NCBI GenBank assembly: GCA_030847615.1
Contig: JAUMIR010000001.1
Location: 370,504,687 to 370,568,686, forward strand
Direction of reading: 5' to 3'
Origin: Gambelia wislizenii
Lineage: Eukaryota > Chordata > Lepidosauria > Squamata > Crotaphytidae
Length of the DNA stretch: 64,000 nucleotides
Part shown: in pieces, positions 20,965 to 31,895 of the stretch
Position numbering within the stretch: position 1 is the first letter of the stretch
How the letters are laid out: every line of letters starts with the position of its first letter
The notes under the pieces: model-generated
What the model was told of the DNA's origin: nothing
The model's input: the letters and a program-made list of their open reading frames with translations, nothing else
The model's database searches: none
Program-made: the position numbers and the translations under genes

Positions 20965-21312
20965 CTGACCAGAACTTGGAAAAGTTACTTTTTTGATGAA
21001 CTCCCAGCAAATCGGTCCACTAGTCATACTGGCTGGGCAGTTTGGGGAGAGCAAGGGTGGTGTGAGTGTTGGACTATGACCCTGGAGACTAGGGTTTGAA
21101 TCCCCACTCAGCCAGGGAAACACACTGGGGGACCTTGGGCTAGTCACACACACTCAGCCTAAGAGGAAGGCAAAGGTAAACCCCTTCTGAACAAATCTTT
21201 CCAAGAAAACCCTGTGAAAACCCAAGTGTCGCCTATTGATTGCCAAAAGTCAGAAATGACTTGAAGACACAGAACAACAACAAAGTCCAAAAAGGTAACT
21301 TGGAAGCTCTGC
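20965..21312. mobile_element. Small MITE split by a SINE
   Basis: Left end AACTTGGAAAAGTTACTTTT and right end AAAAAGGTAACTTGGAAGC form imperfect inverted ends of a family also represented near 23745-23872 and 46508-46600. The SINE at 21043-21285 sits inside. Exact ends are uncertain. Confidence 0.45.
21043..21285 (+). mobile_element. Sauria-type tRNA-derived SINE
   Basis: The tRNA-like head has AGAGCAAGGGTGGTGTGAGT (A-box region) and AGGGTTTGAATCCCCACTCA (B-box region). The body has AGAGGAAGGCAAAGGTAAAC and AAGAAAACCCTGTGAAAAC. It ends GACTTGAAGACACAGAACAA followed by (CAA)n. It is full length, moderately diverged and transcribed by polymerase III in its active form. Confidence 0.85.
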
Positions 21313-21380
21313 TAGCAGGTTTTTCCCTCTGTCTTCAGTAAGGAAGAGTCCTTACTGAAGACAGAGGGAAAAACCTGCTA
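21313..21380. repeat. Perfect 32-bp-arm palindrome
   Basis: 21313-21344 and 21349-21380 are exact reverse complements separated by the 4-base loop AGAG. It lies inside the hAT element. Confidence 0.95.
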
Positions 21381-22293
21381 CACACTGAAGTTTTAGAAAG
21401 AGAGGAACTGCTATTAAGAACTTCCCAACCATCAAGCATCAGATTGTTGATTTGGTGAATCCCTTGAAAATGTGGGAGAAGTGAATTACCTGTTCACTGG
21501 GGCTGCTGGAAAGGTAGCTCCCGGTCGCTGGCCATCCTGCCCATGCCCCTTTCCTAAATAAAGAAAGCGTCAGAGGGTGTGGTGTATTCCTTAGGTTCAA
21601 GAAAGAGTTACACCTCCTACTTCCCGGGTAGGGCCAAGGGGATGAAACCAAGTCCTTTTGGGTGGTGGCAACGGAGGGTGAGCCCTCAGACCCTGGGGGT
21701 GCGCCACTTCTCTGAGACCTTTACTTCTTCTGACACAACCCTGACAGTACGAAGCCAGATTTCCACTGCCATTTGAGAGTACACTGACAAATTGTGTACC
21801 TAATGTGGAAGCTCTGCCTTGAAGGGGTGGGTTTTGCTTGCCCATGCAGCACCCAGCCAATCAGAATGGAGAACCCCTACCCCCATCCCTCCCAGCCATG
21901 CTGGCCTCTTCATTTCCCCTCCCTTGCTCTGGGTGTCCAACAGGGTCAAAATCCCTACTGTTTGTTGCGGAACCCGTAGTGAGGTCTTGTAGAACCCTAG
22001 GGTTCTCGGGAACCCATTTTCAGGCCACCCAAAATCCTTTGGGGGGCTGCAAGCAGCCCATGGGCCTTATGTTGTGCAGGACTGGTCTAGATTCAAAGGA
22101 GTGTTGAGCTTCCTCTGCTCTCTGCTTATGCAAATCCACAGTGAGGCCTGGAGTTACCAGGCCAGGACTATATCAGGCTTTGAGACTTCAGAACCAAAAC
22201 TTAAGACTTAGGGGAAACATCCTGTGATGTCACAGAGAGTGGGCCGTGATGGTATTATAAGAGGCAGTCCCTGGTGATGTCATTAGGCAAGAT

Positions 22294-22505
22294 TTGTTGT
22301 AACATACCTTCAAGCTGACTTCAAATTATGTCAACCCTTTCATAGGGTTTTCTTGGCAAGATTTGTTCAGAGGTTTCCCATTGCCTTCCTTGTAGGCTGA
22401 GAGAGTGTGACTTACCCAAGGCCACCCAGTGTGTTTCCATGGATGATCAAAGATGCAAACCATGATTTCCACAGGTCCTAGTTCAGTACTCAAATGCTGA
22501 CTGTC
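22294..22505 (-). mobile_element. Sauria-type SINE, minus strand
   Basis: The reverse strand shows the SINE order: a degraded tRNA-like head, then AAGGCAATGGGAAACCTCTG, AAGAAAACCCTATGAAAGG and the 3' GTTACAACAA end. It is degraded in the B-box region. Confidence 0.7.
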
Positions 22506-23157
22506 ATTATACCTGATACCTTAAGTGTAAACCACAGTTGTACATTGAAATAAAAAAGTATCAAGTCTAACAAATGAGGAAATAGATGTACATGCACTTT
22601 TCAAGGCAGTACTCTCACTCTCAGATTCCTCCCCCCTGCTCTGAGGTTTGGGGAAATGCAGAAGGATTCTCAAGTCCACAAATTAGTGTAGAGGGTCTTC
22701 TCTGTGAATAGTGCATTAGTTCCATTTTATAATACAGTTACAACTGTAACAATATCAGGACTGAGTATAGGAATTAAGAACTGCAACATCTGTTGATCTG
22801 TAGGGCATTTTCTTTCGAGTCATTTGTTGACATCTAAGTAAGTGTTGTGGCCATGTGTGCCATCTTCATTTTGAAGTAAGAGAACATGTCTTGGATGTAA
22901 ACATAAAAAAAGGAGTAACAGTTCCCATAGAGGTCATTAAAGTACATAGTTAAAGTTTTAGGATTTTAGGCCAGATTGGAAAGTATACTGCCCTTCAGTG
23001 ATTGAACTGCAACGTCCATCAGCACTCACCAACATTATTAGTGCTAAGAAGTGCTGGGGTTTGCAGTCCAAGATCTGGAGTGCTATAGCATTCCCACCCC
23101 TGTTCTCAGCTATAGTCATCAATATCCTGCTTCTACTTCCACTAGTGGGTGACTCTA
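22506..23157. other. Intronic sequence with a hAT relic
   Basis: No gene seen. 22985-23105 resembles a decayed hAT MITE (GCAACGTCCATCAGCACTCA, and the end CCCACCCCTG). Confidence 0.4.
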
Positions 23158-23556
23158 CAGTAAGACCCCTGTATCTGCAGATCCCATATCTGCAGTTTCA
23201 CTTATCTACTGTTAATACAACAGCCTCAGGCATTGGGAATGGAAGCAGGAATTGCTCCTGCTGCTATTGCTTCGTCACCAGGGAGAATCCACCCCAAGTT
23301 TTCCCAAGGTGACAAAGCACAGCAAGCATTTCATTACCAGGGAGGAGTCATCCTGATGCCCCCCTTCTCCCAGGTGACAAAACAGAGGAACTTTAGCTAC
23401 TCTCCCCTCCATGGGGCAGCAGGTAAAGTGGGGGGGGGATAATGAATGTTCTATTTTTGCCCCAAACCCCAAAATAGAAAGATAGCTATTACCCACAGTT
23501 TCACATATCCGCAGGAAGTCCTGGAATGTATCCCTGTGGATACAAGGTTCCTACTG
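23158..23556. mobile_element. Tigger-like MITE, TA target duplication
   Basis: Starts CAGTAAGACCCCTGTATCTG and ends GGATACAAGGTTCCTACTG, with flanking TA at 23156-23157 and 23557-23558. At 399 bases it is longer than its relatives here. The interior is non-coding. Confidence 0.75.
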
Positions 23557-25947
23557 TATTTCTGTTGCTACCAATCTGTGAATCTTCCCACCTCTCTTTG
23601 GCTAGGGAACAAAAATGAAAAAGATTGAGAAAGGAAATGAATGATAGCTCTTCTGACTGGAGAGTTACTTAAAAAGTCTGTTCTTCTCCCAGGAGCAATT
23701 TATTACTGTTTTCCCACCCATAGCCAAGTGAGGGCTATGAGAAGGATATTCCCTGTGACCAGAGCTTGGAAAGTTCCTTTCTGGGACTATAACTCTCAGA
23801 ATCCCCCAGCCAGCATGTCCATGCTGACTGGGAAACTCTGGGAGTTGTAATGTAGAAATAACTTCCGAACTCCAGCAGGGAAAGGATATTTCTTCCTAGT
23901 TTTACAAGAGAAAACTTTGACCTTTCAGTCTTAGCACTGGAAAATCCTCCTTGCCTTTTCTGTTAAAGTTTTTGGGGAGGATGCAGGTCGTGCCCATTCT
24001 CTTCTTTCCAACTGCGCTTTTTAATGAGCATGTCTGGAGATCTGGCTTGGTTGTCCATTGTTGTGGAAATAAATAACTAGCCAAAGGGCTGTTGTAGCAA
24101 CCTGGTTTTGAAATGCTGAATGCAGCTGACAGGTTCAAAGGATGGCTGACCCACATGATTGGCAAGCTGCCAGAAGGCTTATATAGCTATCAAGTGCAAG
24201 ACTGGGCTCTCACACCTCTTTGCACCTGCTGCCCAAAAGCTTTTCCCACCCGTGTGCAAAACATAGGATAGGATTTGTAGGCAGCTGCTACCAGCATAGT
24301 TGGGTTTCCCTGTCAAGATATAGCCCAGATAACAGTTGTGTTTACTCAGTGTAGACATCATGCTAAATCACTTTGCACCTCATCATTGGTGAAAACCCCA
24401 TAACCCCTAAACCCATAGGTTTAGCTTTCAAATGTATAGGCAAACTGTGGTCTGCCCTGTTCTTACATTATACCACCCTTCACCTTTTCCTGCATTATAC
24501 CAGAATCCCAGAATGCTATCCCAAACTGCTTTGCATTCCTCAACTTCTGGCAAAGTGACACTGTGTGTGTGGCAGTATCATCACTGGCTAACTACACAAG
24601 GTCTTCCCTGCTTGGAAAACTCTTTGCTTTTTGGTTCATGCAGCTAGTTCTTGCTTTTTCATACAACTCTTGGGAATGTCTACTTTTCCCAGGCTGTTTG
24701 AGAACTCGCTGCAAATGTTCCTGGAACATTTGGCACAAGACAGTATATGTTTTCTTTCTCCAGCACTCCTTCCTTCCTGCTCCCAGTTTTCTACCCTGGC
24801 TTAGGCATGGCTGCACCTGTTCATAGCTGGTCAACAACAGAGATCCAACTTGTGTAACGGTTCCCAAATTTTCCCTGGCTAATTGCCATATGTTGCCTTC
24901 TCCAGCATGTGTTCTATGCATTTGTTCTATACAGAGCCCTGCCTCCTTTGTAACTTCCCAGGCCAGCTGTGTAGGGCCTCCTGTGCAGTGAGAGAGCCAT
25001 CTTTTTCAGAGATACACAAATGCCATGTATACATATAATTACACCTATTTGTGTATAGATGTAATTGTGTTTTTCATTTTTTTGTTTTTATTTTATTTTC
25101 TATTTTCAATAACAAACAGTTTCAAATGATCCATGAGAAGGATATCCAAAACCCTCAGTTTGGGAGTACTTGTATTGGAACCAGCCAAAATGCTAAAAGA
25201 GAGGTCTCCAGAACTCAGGTTAGATGTGTGGGCAATTTTAGACGCTGTCTCACGACGGTGATAATAAACTGAGTAAATTGGTCTCACCGTCTCTAGCTTT
25301 TTGTACTCTCTAATGATCTGATGAAGGGCTTTGGAGGTCCCAAAAGCCTGACATTTTTTCTTGTGGCATTTTGGTGGATCCTAATAAACATATTACCCAA
25401 CTGTGGATCCCCCCCCCCACATGATTCTCACTGCCTTTGATGACTCCTCTCTAGAGTCTTCTGTTTGCACAATAGGTAGTTCAGCAGGTCATGGTTCTGC
25501 ACACTTTGGAAAAACAATAGCCTAATCATTTCATTAATGCCTATTGTGTGTTGACAAAGCAGTTGGGCACACAAATAGTAAGCAAGATGTGCTGATAACC
25601 TGGCATCCATAACAATCCTCTCATGTTCTGTTGTAGTGCATGTGAATCCTATGTCCCAAATAACCCTAATGTGATCAGAAATATGTGTTAAATTTATGCC
25701 AGGATTTGTCAAGCTCTGGATTCTGTTTACTGATCACTTAATGTTCATCATTTCCTTTCCGAGCAAGTTAGTGCCTAAGTGTTCCATTATCAAGGATGGG
25801 GGAAAGGACTCCAAATGACAGACTACTTTTTCTAGAGAGGCTGAAACCTGAACATGTCTCTTTCTGAAAGCGAAGCCTTGCTAAGAGAATCTTTTCTTTC
25901 ATCCTATATGCATGGATGCAACCCTATGTGCAGGCTGATTAGAGTAG
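23557..25947. other. Intronic sequence, no gene recognised
   Basis: It includes a small palindromic MITE relic at about 23745-23872 (GAGCTTGGAAAGTTCC at one end, AATAACTTCCGAACTCC at the other). Otherwise nothing is recognisable. Confidence 0.45.
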
Positions 25948-26254
25948 CTGTGGTTCTTAACCCTTTCTTTACGAGGGGCCACCTTTTAAAAATATCTTTT
26001 GTTGCTGTGGACGCCAAAGACATAACTTAAGATTTAAAACAACAACACATTTACACCATCCATTAAACCTTGAGTGGATTGAACAGCAATGAGCAGGCTG
26101 AGCCATCCAGCTAACCTTTGTCTTGACTCCTGTCATTTGGCTGTTCCACTGTGGGGAGCAGGTGGGCCAAGCAGTCTTTAAGACTTTGCAGGGACCCCCT
26201 GTGAGGACATCATGGTCCCCTGGGGGTCCATGGACCACAGGTTAAGAACCACTG
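25948..26254. mobile_element. hAT MITE
   Basis: Ends are CTGTGGTTCTTAACC and GGTTAAGAACCACTG, near-perfect inverted repeats. GAGTAG occurs on both flanks (25942-25947 and 26255-26260), or TAGAGTAG/TGGAGTAG if the boundary is placed two bases inward. The interior is non-coding. Confidence 0.75.
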
Positions 26255-26503
26255 GAGTAGGGTTTTCCCTAATCAGATGTTGTGGCAGCCAGTCTTGACA
26301 TGCAAAATTGGGAGTAATGATTCAATACTTACTTGGTTGGAAGTGTACTAAGAACTTCCACAGGGCTCCCCAGTTTTTAAAATCTTGCCCATAAAGTCCA
26401 GTTCAAGAGGCCCATTGCAGATCTGTTACCCATGCAAGCTATCTTTTATTCAAGTAAATTGGATATGTGGATACGCTATGTTAACTTATAGAGTTGTGAC
26501 TAA

Positions 26504-27113
26504 GGAGTTGTCTGAATGGTCAAAATAACCTTCATGGAATTCGTTGGGAATCCTACCTGTCTAAATAGGATCCTGCATCAATCCACTGTATTTAGAAGGA
26601 GGGAGGCCCAAAATGGCAAAAACACCACAGGAAATCCTTCATGGCTTTTCCCATAGTTTTTAAAAATAGCAAGATATGTGTACGTTCCTGCTTGTTGGGA
26701 CAAGCAATTTGATATGAATCACTTTCTCATAGGAGAGGAAATGCAAAGCTGATTGGCTGGGTGAGCGCAGGGGTGGGGCTTGCTAACAGGGCAAGCACCC
26801 GCTGCCACCATGTTGGATTTTTGCCTTAGTGAGCAATCACTAAGGTGATAACATGGGATCTTTTTTGGGGTTTTCTTTTAAATCGAAAAATTGCTCTAGT
26901 ACACCTTAGACATCTTTTTTTTTAAAAAAAAGTTTGGCAGTGGCAAATTGAGCTAAGTACAACCACGAGTAAATCATTCGCGGCTGCCATCTTGCATGCA
27001 AAGCTTATGGGGGCTTATCAGGGCAAAAACACTGTTAAGATAAGTCTCTACTGCTAGGAAATACCATTACTGCGATGCCCCCTGGGTTTTTTTTGCCTCG
27101 TATAGATGGGCCC
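26504..27113. mobile_element. MITE family with TAA duplication, copy 1
   Basis: Flanked by TAA (26501-26503 and 27114-27116). Ends are GGAGTTGTCTGAATGG and TCGTATAGATGGGCCC, imperfect inverted repeats. It aligns end to end with 45569-46203, sharing CTGCATCAATCCACTGTATT and GCCACCATGTTGGATTTT. A 3-base TAA/TTA target suggests the PIF/Harbinger superfamily, which is inference. No transposase was seen. Confidence 0.65.
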
Positions 27114-27116
27114 TAA

Positions 27117-27821
27117 ATTTGTCAGATCCCCTATAGGTTCTCTTTTCAAAGCTTGCATCAGCAAAAATGAATTCTACATATGCTGTGTCATCATTGTGTA
27201 TATGAAAACTGTGATGAATGTTGTGCATAGAGTGTTGCTCATTTGTATTTAAAGACTGGCAAGGTATAATCGATATAGCTGCACTCACCTATGGGGGGAA
27301 TTCTCTAAAATGGTGTGTGTTTGTGTCTAAGCATGTGCCATCTTAAGAGAAATCACTTTTGCATTGCCCAAAATCTTCCCAAGAAATATTGAAACAATCT
27401 GAAGTTCTTCAATTACTGATATGTCTTAAAAAAAACAACAACTCATGTATCCAAACTATGGATGCAGTTGAAGTGCCAAGCTTACTACTGTTCATGGACA
27501 CAATTGTCCTTCTGTCCATTGGGGCACTTAAGGGACAGTATGTGTGACATTGATGCTTTAGGGGATTTCTTCATAGGCGTCATGGTATAGATCCTAAGAC
27601 ACACACTTCTAAATGTTACATCAAGGAAAGCACCCCGAAGGGAACTTGGCTTCCACAAGATCCAGCATTGGGAGACATATTGTAAAATTGTTCACAGAGA
27701 GAACTGTGATATGTCTCCCCTCTCATCCCCTCCAGGACTCACCTTTTAGCAGCCCCCACTCCACAGCCATTTACTGGCTGGTAGAGAATGAAGGGCATTG
27801 GAGGAGCATCTGACTATGTCC
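27117..27821. other. Intronic sequence, nothing recognised
   Basis: No gene or bounded repeat was seen between the two DNA transposons. Confidence 0.45.
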
Positions 27822-27829
27822 CTGTAACC

Positions 27830-28219
27830 CAGGACTGAGCAATGTTGGAAGACTAGGGGACCACATTAGCCCACCCAGGAGACCTTTGAGAGCTGTGCTC
27901 CCCCCACTCCTGCAAAATCATCATCATTGTCATCATCATAATTTTTGCACCCATATGTTCCAAAACACCCTCTACATGACACAAGTGGAATTCTCACCAT
28001 GTTTTTGGGCATTCCTGGACCATTTTATGCTCCCAAAAGAGCTTCTTTTAACAACAGGAAGTAAGTAGACATCATTTCCTGTTCAGTTCCTGTTACAAAA
28101 AACAGGATTTGTGCTCTTCTGAGCACAAATTCCCACAGGGCCCCATAAAATGTAATGGAAATGCCCCCACCCTCTAGAAGGCATTTTGGGGCAATTTTGC
28201 CCCACTTGGCTCACCCCTG
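27830..28219. mobile_element. hAT MITE, 8-bp flanks
   Basis: Starts CAGGACTGAGCAA and ends TTGGCTCACCCCTG, inverted with a few changes. Flanks CTGTAACC (27822-27829) and CTGTAGCC (28220-28227) agree at 7 of 8 bases. No coding capacity. Confidence 0.65.
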
Positions 28220-28234
28220 CTGTAGCCAGACTCT

Positions 28235-30346
28235 TTTGAGTTTATAATTTTTATTAAGGTTATCATATACAGTGAAATTTTCATATACTGTATTTAAACA
28301 AAACAGAAAACATAAAAACATAATAAAAAGGAGGAAAGAATTCAAAATAATATAGATAGAAGAAAAAATAAAAGACAGAAAAAATTAAAGTGACTTCCAA
28401 TCTTCTCTTTAGCAATTATTGAAATATATAATCAGTCTACATCTCTCATGTATCAGAGTAATTCTGCATCCTCCTTTCTATAAGATATACTTGCTAATAA
28501 TCAAAATAAAAACTTATAAAATCATATACAATATTTTCTACAAAAAGTTAAGAATGTGTTATTAATCTTTAGTAGAAATTATTAAATTAAGCTAGACAAA
28601 TTGCCCCCTCTAACTAACAAATTCTAATTTAACAGCAGTCTAACATAGTACAGAATAGTGAATATTATCTTGTCATCTTTATTAAGACAGTTTCCCCAAC
28701 TCTTTTCCAGCTGTGTTTCCCAAAAAACAAATCCCAAACTCATTGTAATTAAAAAAAAAAATTCCATAGGTATTTCCCAAAACACCTGTCTCTCATAAAA
28801 AATATCCCTTCTGATTGTCTGATCCTTTAGCCCACACATAAGCCAGCTTTAATATCAATTTGGAAAGTTTCTTAAATTTCATATATCCAAAAATCATTAT
28901 TTACATTACATGTACATTCTTTAAATTAAGACAACATCAAAAGCCAAGCAACAAAATAACATCTAAAATCCAACAAACCCAATCCTTATTTCTTAACCTG
29001 TTCATACTTTAATTTTAACTTTTGATTTTTTGCCAAACCTTTGCCATGGCACAGATTGAACTTTACTCCTATTCATCAAATTCCATAAGACCTGGGGAGG
29101 AAACATCTTTCCATAAACCATTGTTGACTTTCTCTTCATCTTTCTCTCCTTTTGGAAGCCTAGTTGAGAACCAAATACTGTACCATCTTTGTCTGTTCTA
29201 TTCTATGACTTTACTGTAGCTTTCAGCATTCTTCCTTCCATCTCAAATATCTTTCAGGAAGACCATCAAACTTCTCCTTTTCCATGTCTCCAATGTTGTT
29301 TCCCTTTTCTCTGTCATTCCCAATATATCCAGTACTCTGCTCTGGTTTCTTTGGAAACACTTCTGGATCTTCAAATCATGTTGGACTGGCTACAAATCAC
29401 CATCCATAGTTTTTCTTCCATACTCCAATATCTCCCCTCCATCTGAGTCTCTAACTTCCATCATAGCATTCATAGCTAATCTGAAGCTCTTGTAATATTT
29501 TTTCATCAGTTCAAATTCCTCATATATCTCCTGCCAAATTGTAGCGTTGCATTCATTTTCTGGGGATTGAATCATTGCCATTCTTCTATTAAACAAAACT
29601 TGGCATATATACTGTTAACACTTTTGTTTCCATAGCAGCTCCTCAGATACAATGTTGCAATGACATAGCCTGGCTGTTTAGTTTCTCTTGTTATTCAAGA
29701 TTGCTTTCAATGGGAAGCCTCTCACAGATACAACAAATCCACTTTCCCATAACAAACCAATCTCTTTCCTTAATCCATTTTCACTAACAGAGTACTTGTA
29801 AAAACAGCCAATCTTACAACTTAATTTCCCCCCAACTTTTGATGTTACTATACCCTTTTGTCAGTTTAACTTTTTAAAAGTCACTCTTAATAAACTTCCT
29901 TCTGTCAAAATGTGATCTTTGAAATCTTAAAAATAGTCCTTAAAGTCTATCATATTAGTGCAAAAAAGCAGGAAACACACCGATGTAATGATGCAACCAC
30001 TGACCTGAAGATCTCTTTTCATTTAAGTTCAAGCAATTCCAGATGTTATTAAGAAGTAGTACAGAAAGTGAGATTTGTAGGCTCAGTGTCCTTTATAGGC
30101 TTGCATGCAGTGGCATGAGCTTGATGGAATCCCCCTCTCCTTTCATTGATGTTCGATGTCTAAGGTCCCCACGAGCTTGTCAAGTTTCTTGGACCTGTGT
30201 GGGCTGTCTCTACGTTCTCTCCTTCTTATAGGGAGAGAATCACCAGCTAGAACTTGCCTCCAAGCCAGTGATTGTTGCCACTGCAGCTTTCCCTTTCACA
30301 GAGCTCCGTAAAGGGATGTAAGCCTTGCATTTTCTCACCCAGAAGT
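28235..30346 (-). mobile_element. LINE-like insertion with 19-bp target duplication
   Basis: Bounded by perfect copies of CCTGCTGTAGCCAGACTCT at 28216-28234 and 30347-30365. On the minus strand it has a G+C-richer 5' section (30346 to about 30030), an ORF-like middle (29596-29390, helical and charged, FELMKKYYKSFR) and an AT-rich 3' region ending in TTATAAACTCAAAA. A long target duplication and an A-rich 3' end indicate target-primed reverse transcription. L1 relationship is a guess; no reverse transcriptase is left, so the copy is internally deleted or non-autonomous. Confidence 0.7.
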
Positions 30347-30544
30347 CCTGCTGTAGCCAGACTCTCAATGCTAACATCATCTGCTAGGACTCTGGTGAAT
30401 CTCGGGGGTGGGGGGAAAGGAATTTTGGTCATTACGTGAGGTTGATAGAGAATTTTGTCTTATGCAGTGATGAAGAGAAGCCATACAATGATATAAGTCC
30501 TACATATGTCATCCTAAGTCAAACTTACAATATACCACACATGA

Positions 30545-31895
30545 TCTAAAATTATATGGAATCTTGCCAAGAGTGTGTTGAGTTGGTTAGCACTAGTCTT
30601 GAAATGCAGTCCATAGAACACCTAGCACTACAAAACAAATATGATATAATAGGCATTACTGAAACCTGATGGGATGAGTCGCATGATTGGAATGTAGGAA
30701 TAGAGGGGTATAACCTTTATAAGAGAAACAAGCCAAACAGGAAAGGAGGAGGAATAGCATTATATGTCAGGGATATTTATACCAGTGAAGAGATCCATGA
30801 CATCAATACTGGAAGCCAGGTGGAGAGCATTTGGATAAAAATTAAAGGGGAGGGAAACAACAGGGATGTTACTGTGGGACTCTACTACAGACCCCCAAGT
30901 CAGACGGAGGAATTGGATGATGCTTTTCTAGGAACAGATGAACACACACGCAGAAAGGAGAGATGTAGTAGTGATGGGTGACTTCAACTATCCTGATATT
31001 TGCTGGCAATCTAACTCAACCAAAACTTCAAGGTCTAGCAAATTCCTTACTTGCCTGAAAGACAATTTCATGGTCCAAAAGGTGGAAGAGGCAACAAGGG
31101 GGTCAGCTATTTTAGATCTGATCCTGATCAACAGAGATGACCTGGTTAATGGGGTGCAAGTGGTGGGATCCTTAGGTGAGAGTGATCATGTTCTCCTGGA
31201 GTTTGTTATACAATGGAAAGGAGAAGCCAGGCATAGTCAAACATACATTCTTGACTTTAGGAGAGCTGATTTCAATAAACTCAGGGAAAATACTGGGGGT
31301 GATCCCATGGTCAGGAATACTAAAAGAGAAGAGACCTCAAGACAGATGGGACTTTCCCAAAAGGGAGATACTGAAGGCACAATTTCAAACAGTACCAAGG
31401 AGGAAGAAAAATGGGAGGTGTCTCAAGAAACCAGGATGGATGACTAAAGAATTTTCAACGGAGCTAAATTTTAAATGGAACATGTATAGGAAATGGAAAA
31501 AGGGGGAAATCACCAAAGAAGAATTCCAACAGATAGCAAGCACGTGTAGGAGAAAAGTCAGAAAAGCTAAGTGCAGTCAGAAAAGCTCTAGCGCTCAGGA
31601 TTGCTAGAGAGGTTAAGAACAATAAAAAGGGTTTTTTGGGGTATGTCTGCAGCAAAAGGAGGAAGAAGGAAATGGTAGGGCCATTAGGAAGAACTTTTTG
31701 ACAGTAAGAGCTGTTCGGCAGTGGAACACACTCCCTCGGAGAGCGGTGGGGTCTCCTTCCTTGGAGGTTTTTAAATAGAGGCTGGATGGCCATCTGTCGG
31801 GGATGCTTTGATCGTGATTTCCTGTGTGGCAGGGGGTTGGACTGGATGGCCCTCGTGGTCTCTTCCAACTCTACAATTCTATGATTCTATGATTC
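30545..31895 (+). mobile_element. CR1 LINE, plus strand, internally deleted
   Basis: The endonuclease domain (30600-31250) carries VVVMGDFNYPDICWQ at 30967-31011 and LGESDHVLLEFV at about 31173-31208, the catalytic GDFN and SDH boxes of AP-type endonucleases. At about 31684 the sequence jumps from the start of the RT domain to the C-terminal and 3' end region (GTGGAACACACTCCCTCGGA). The reverse transcriptase is therefore missing. It ends in repeated ATTCTATG units at about 31876-31895. There are stops and frame breaks in the 5' part. Confidence 0.88.

Larger units (their letters stand above)
20011..22084. mobile_element. hAT element, 2.07 kb, non-autonomous
   Basis: Terminal inverted repeats CAGACCTGCACAAC (left) and GTTGTGCAGGACTG (right) differ at one position. 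Both sides carry the 8-base duplication GTCTAGAT (20003-20010 and 22085-22092), the length expected for hAT. No transposase frame is seen, so it depends on a source elsewhere. It contains younger insertions: a hairpin (20537-20629), a small MITE with a SINE inside it (20965-21312) and a perfect palindrome (21313-21380). Confidence 0.8.
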
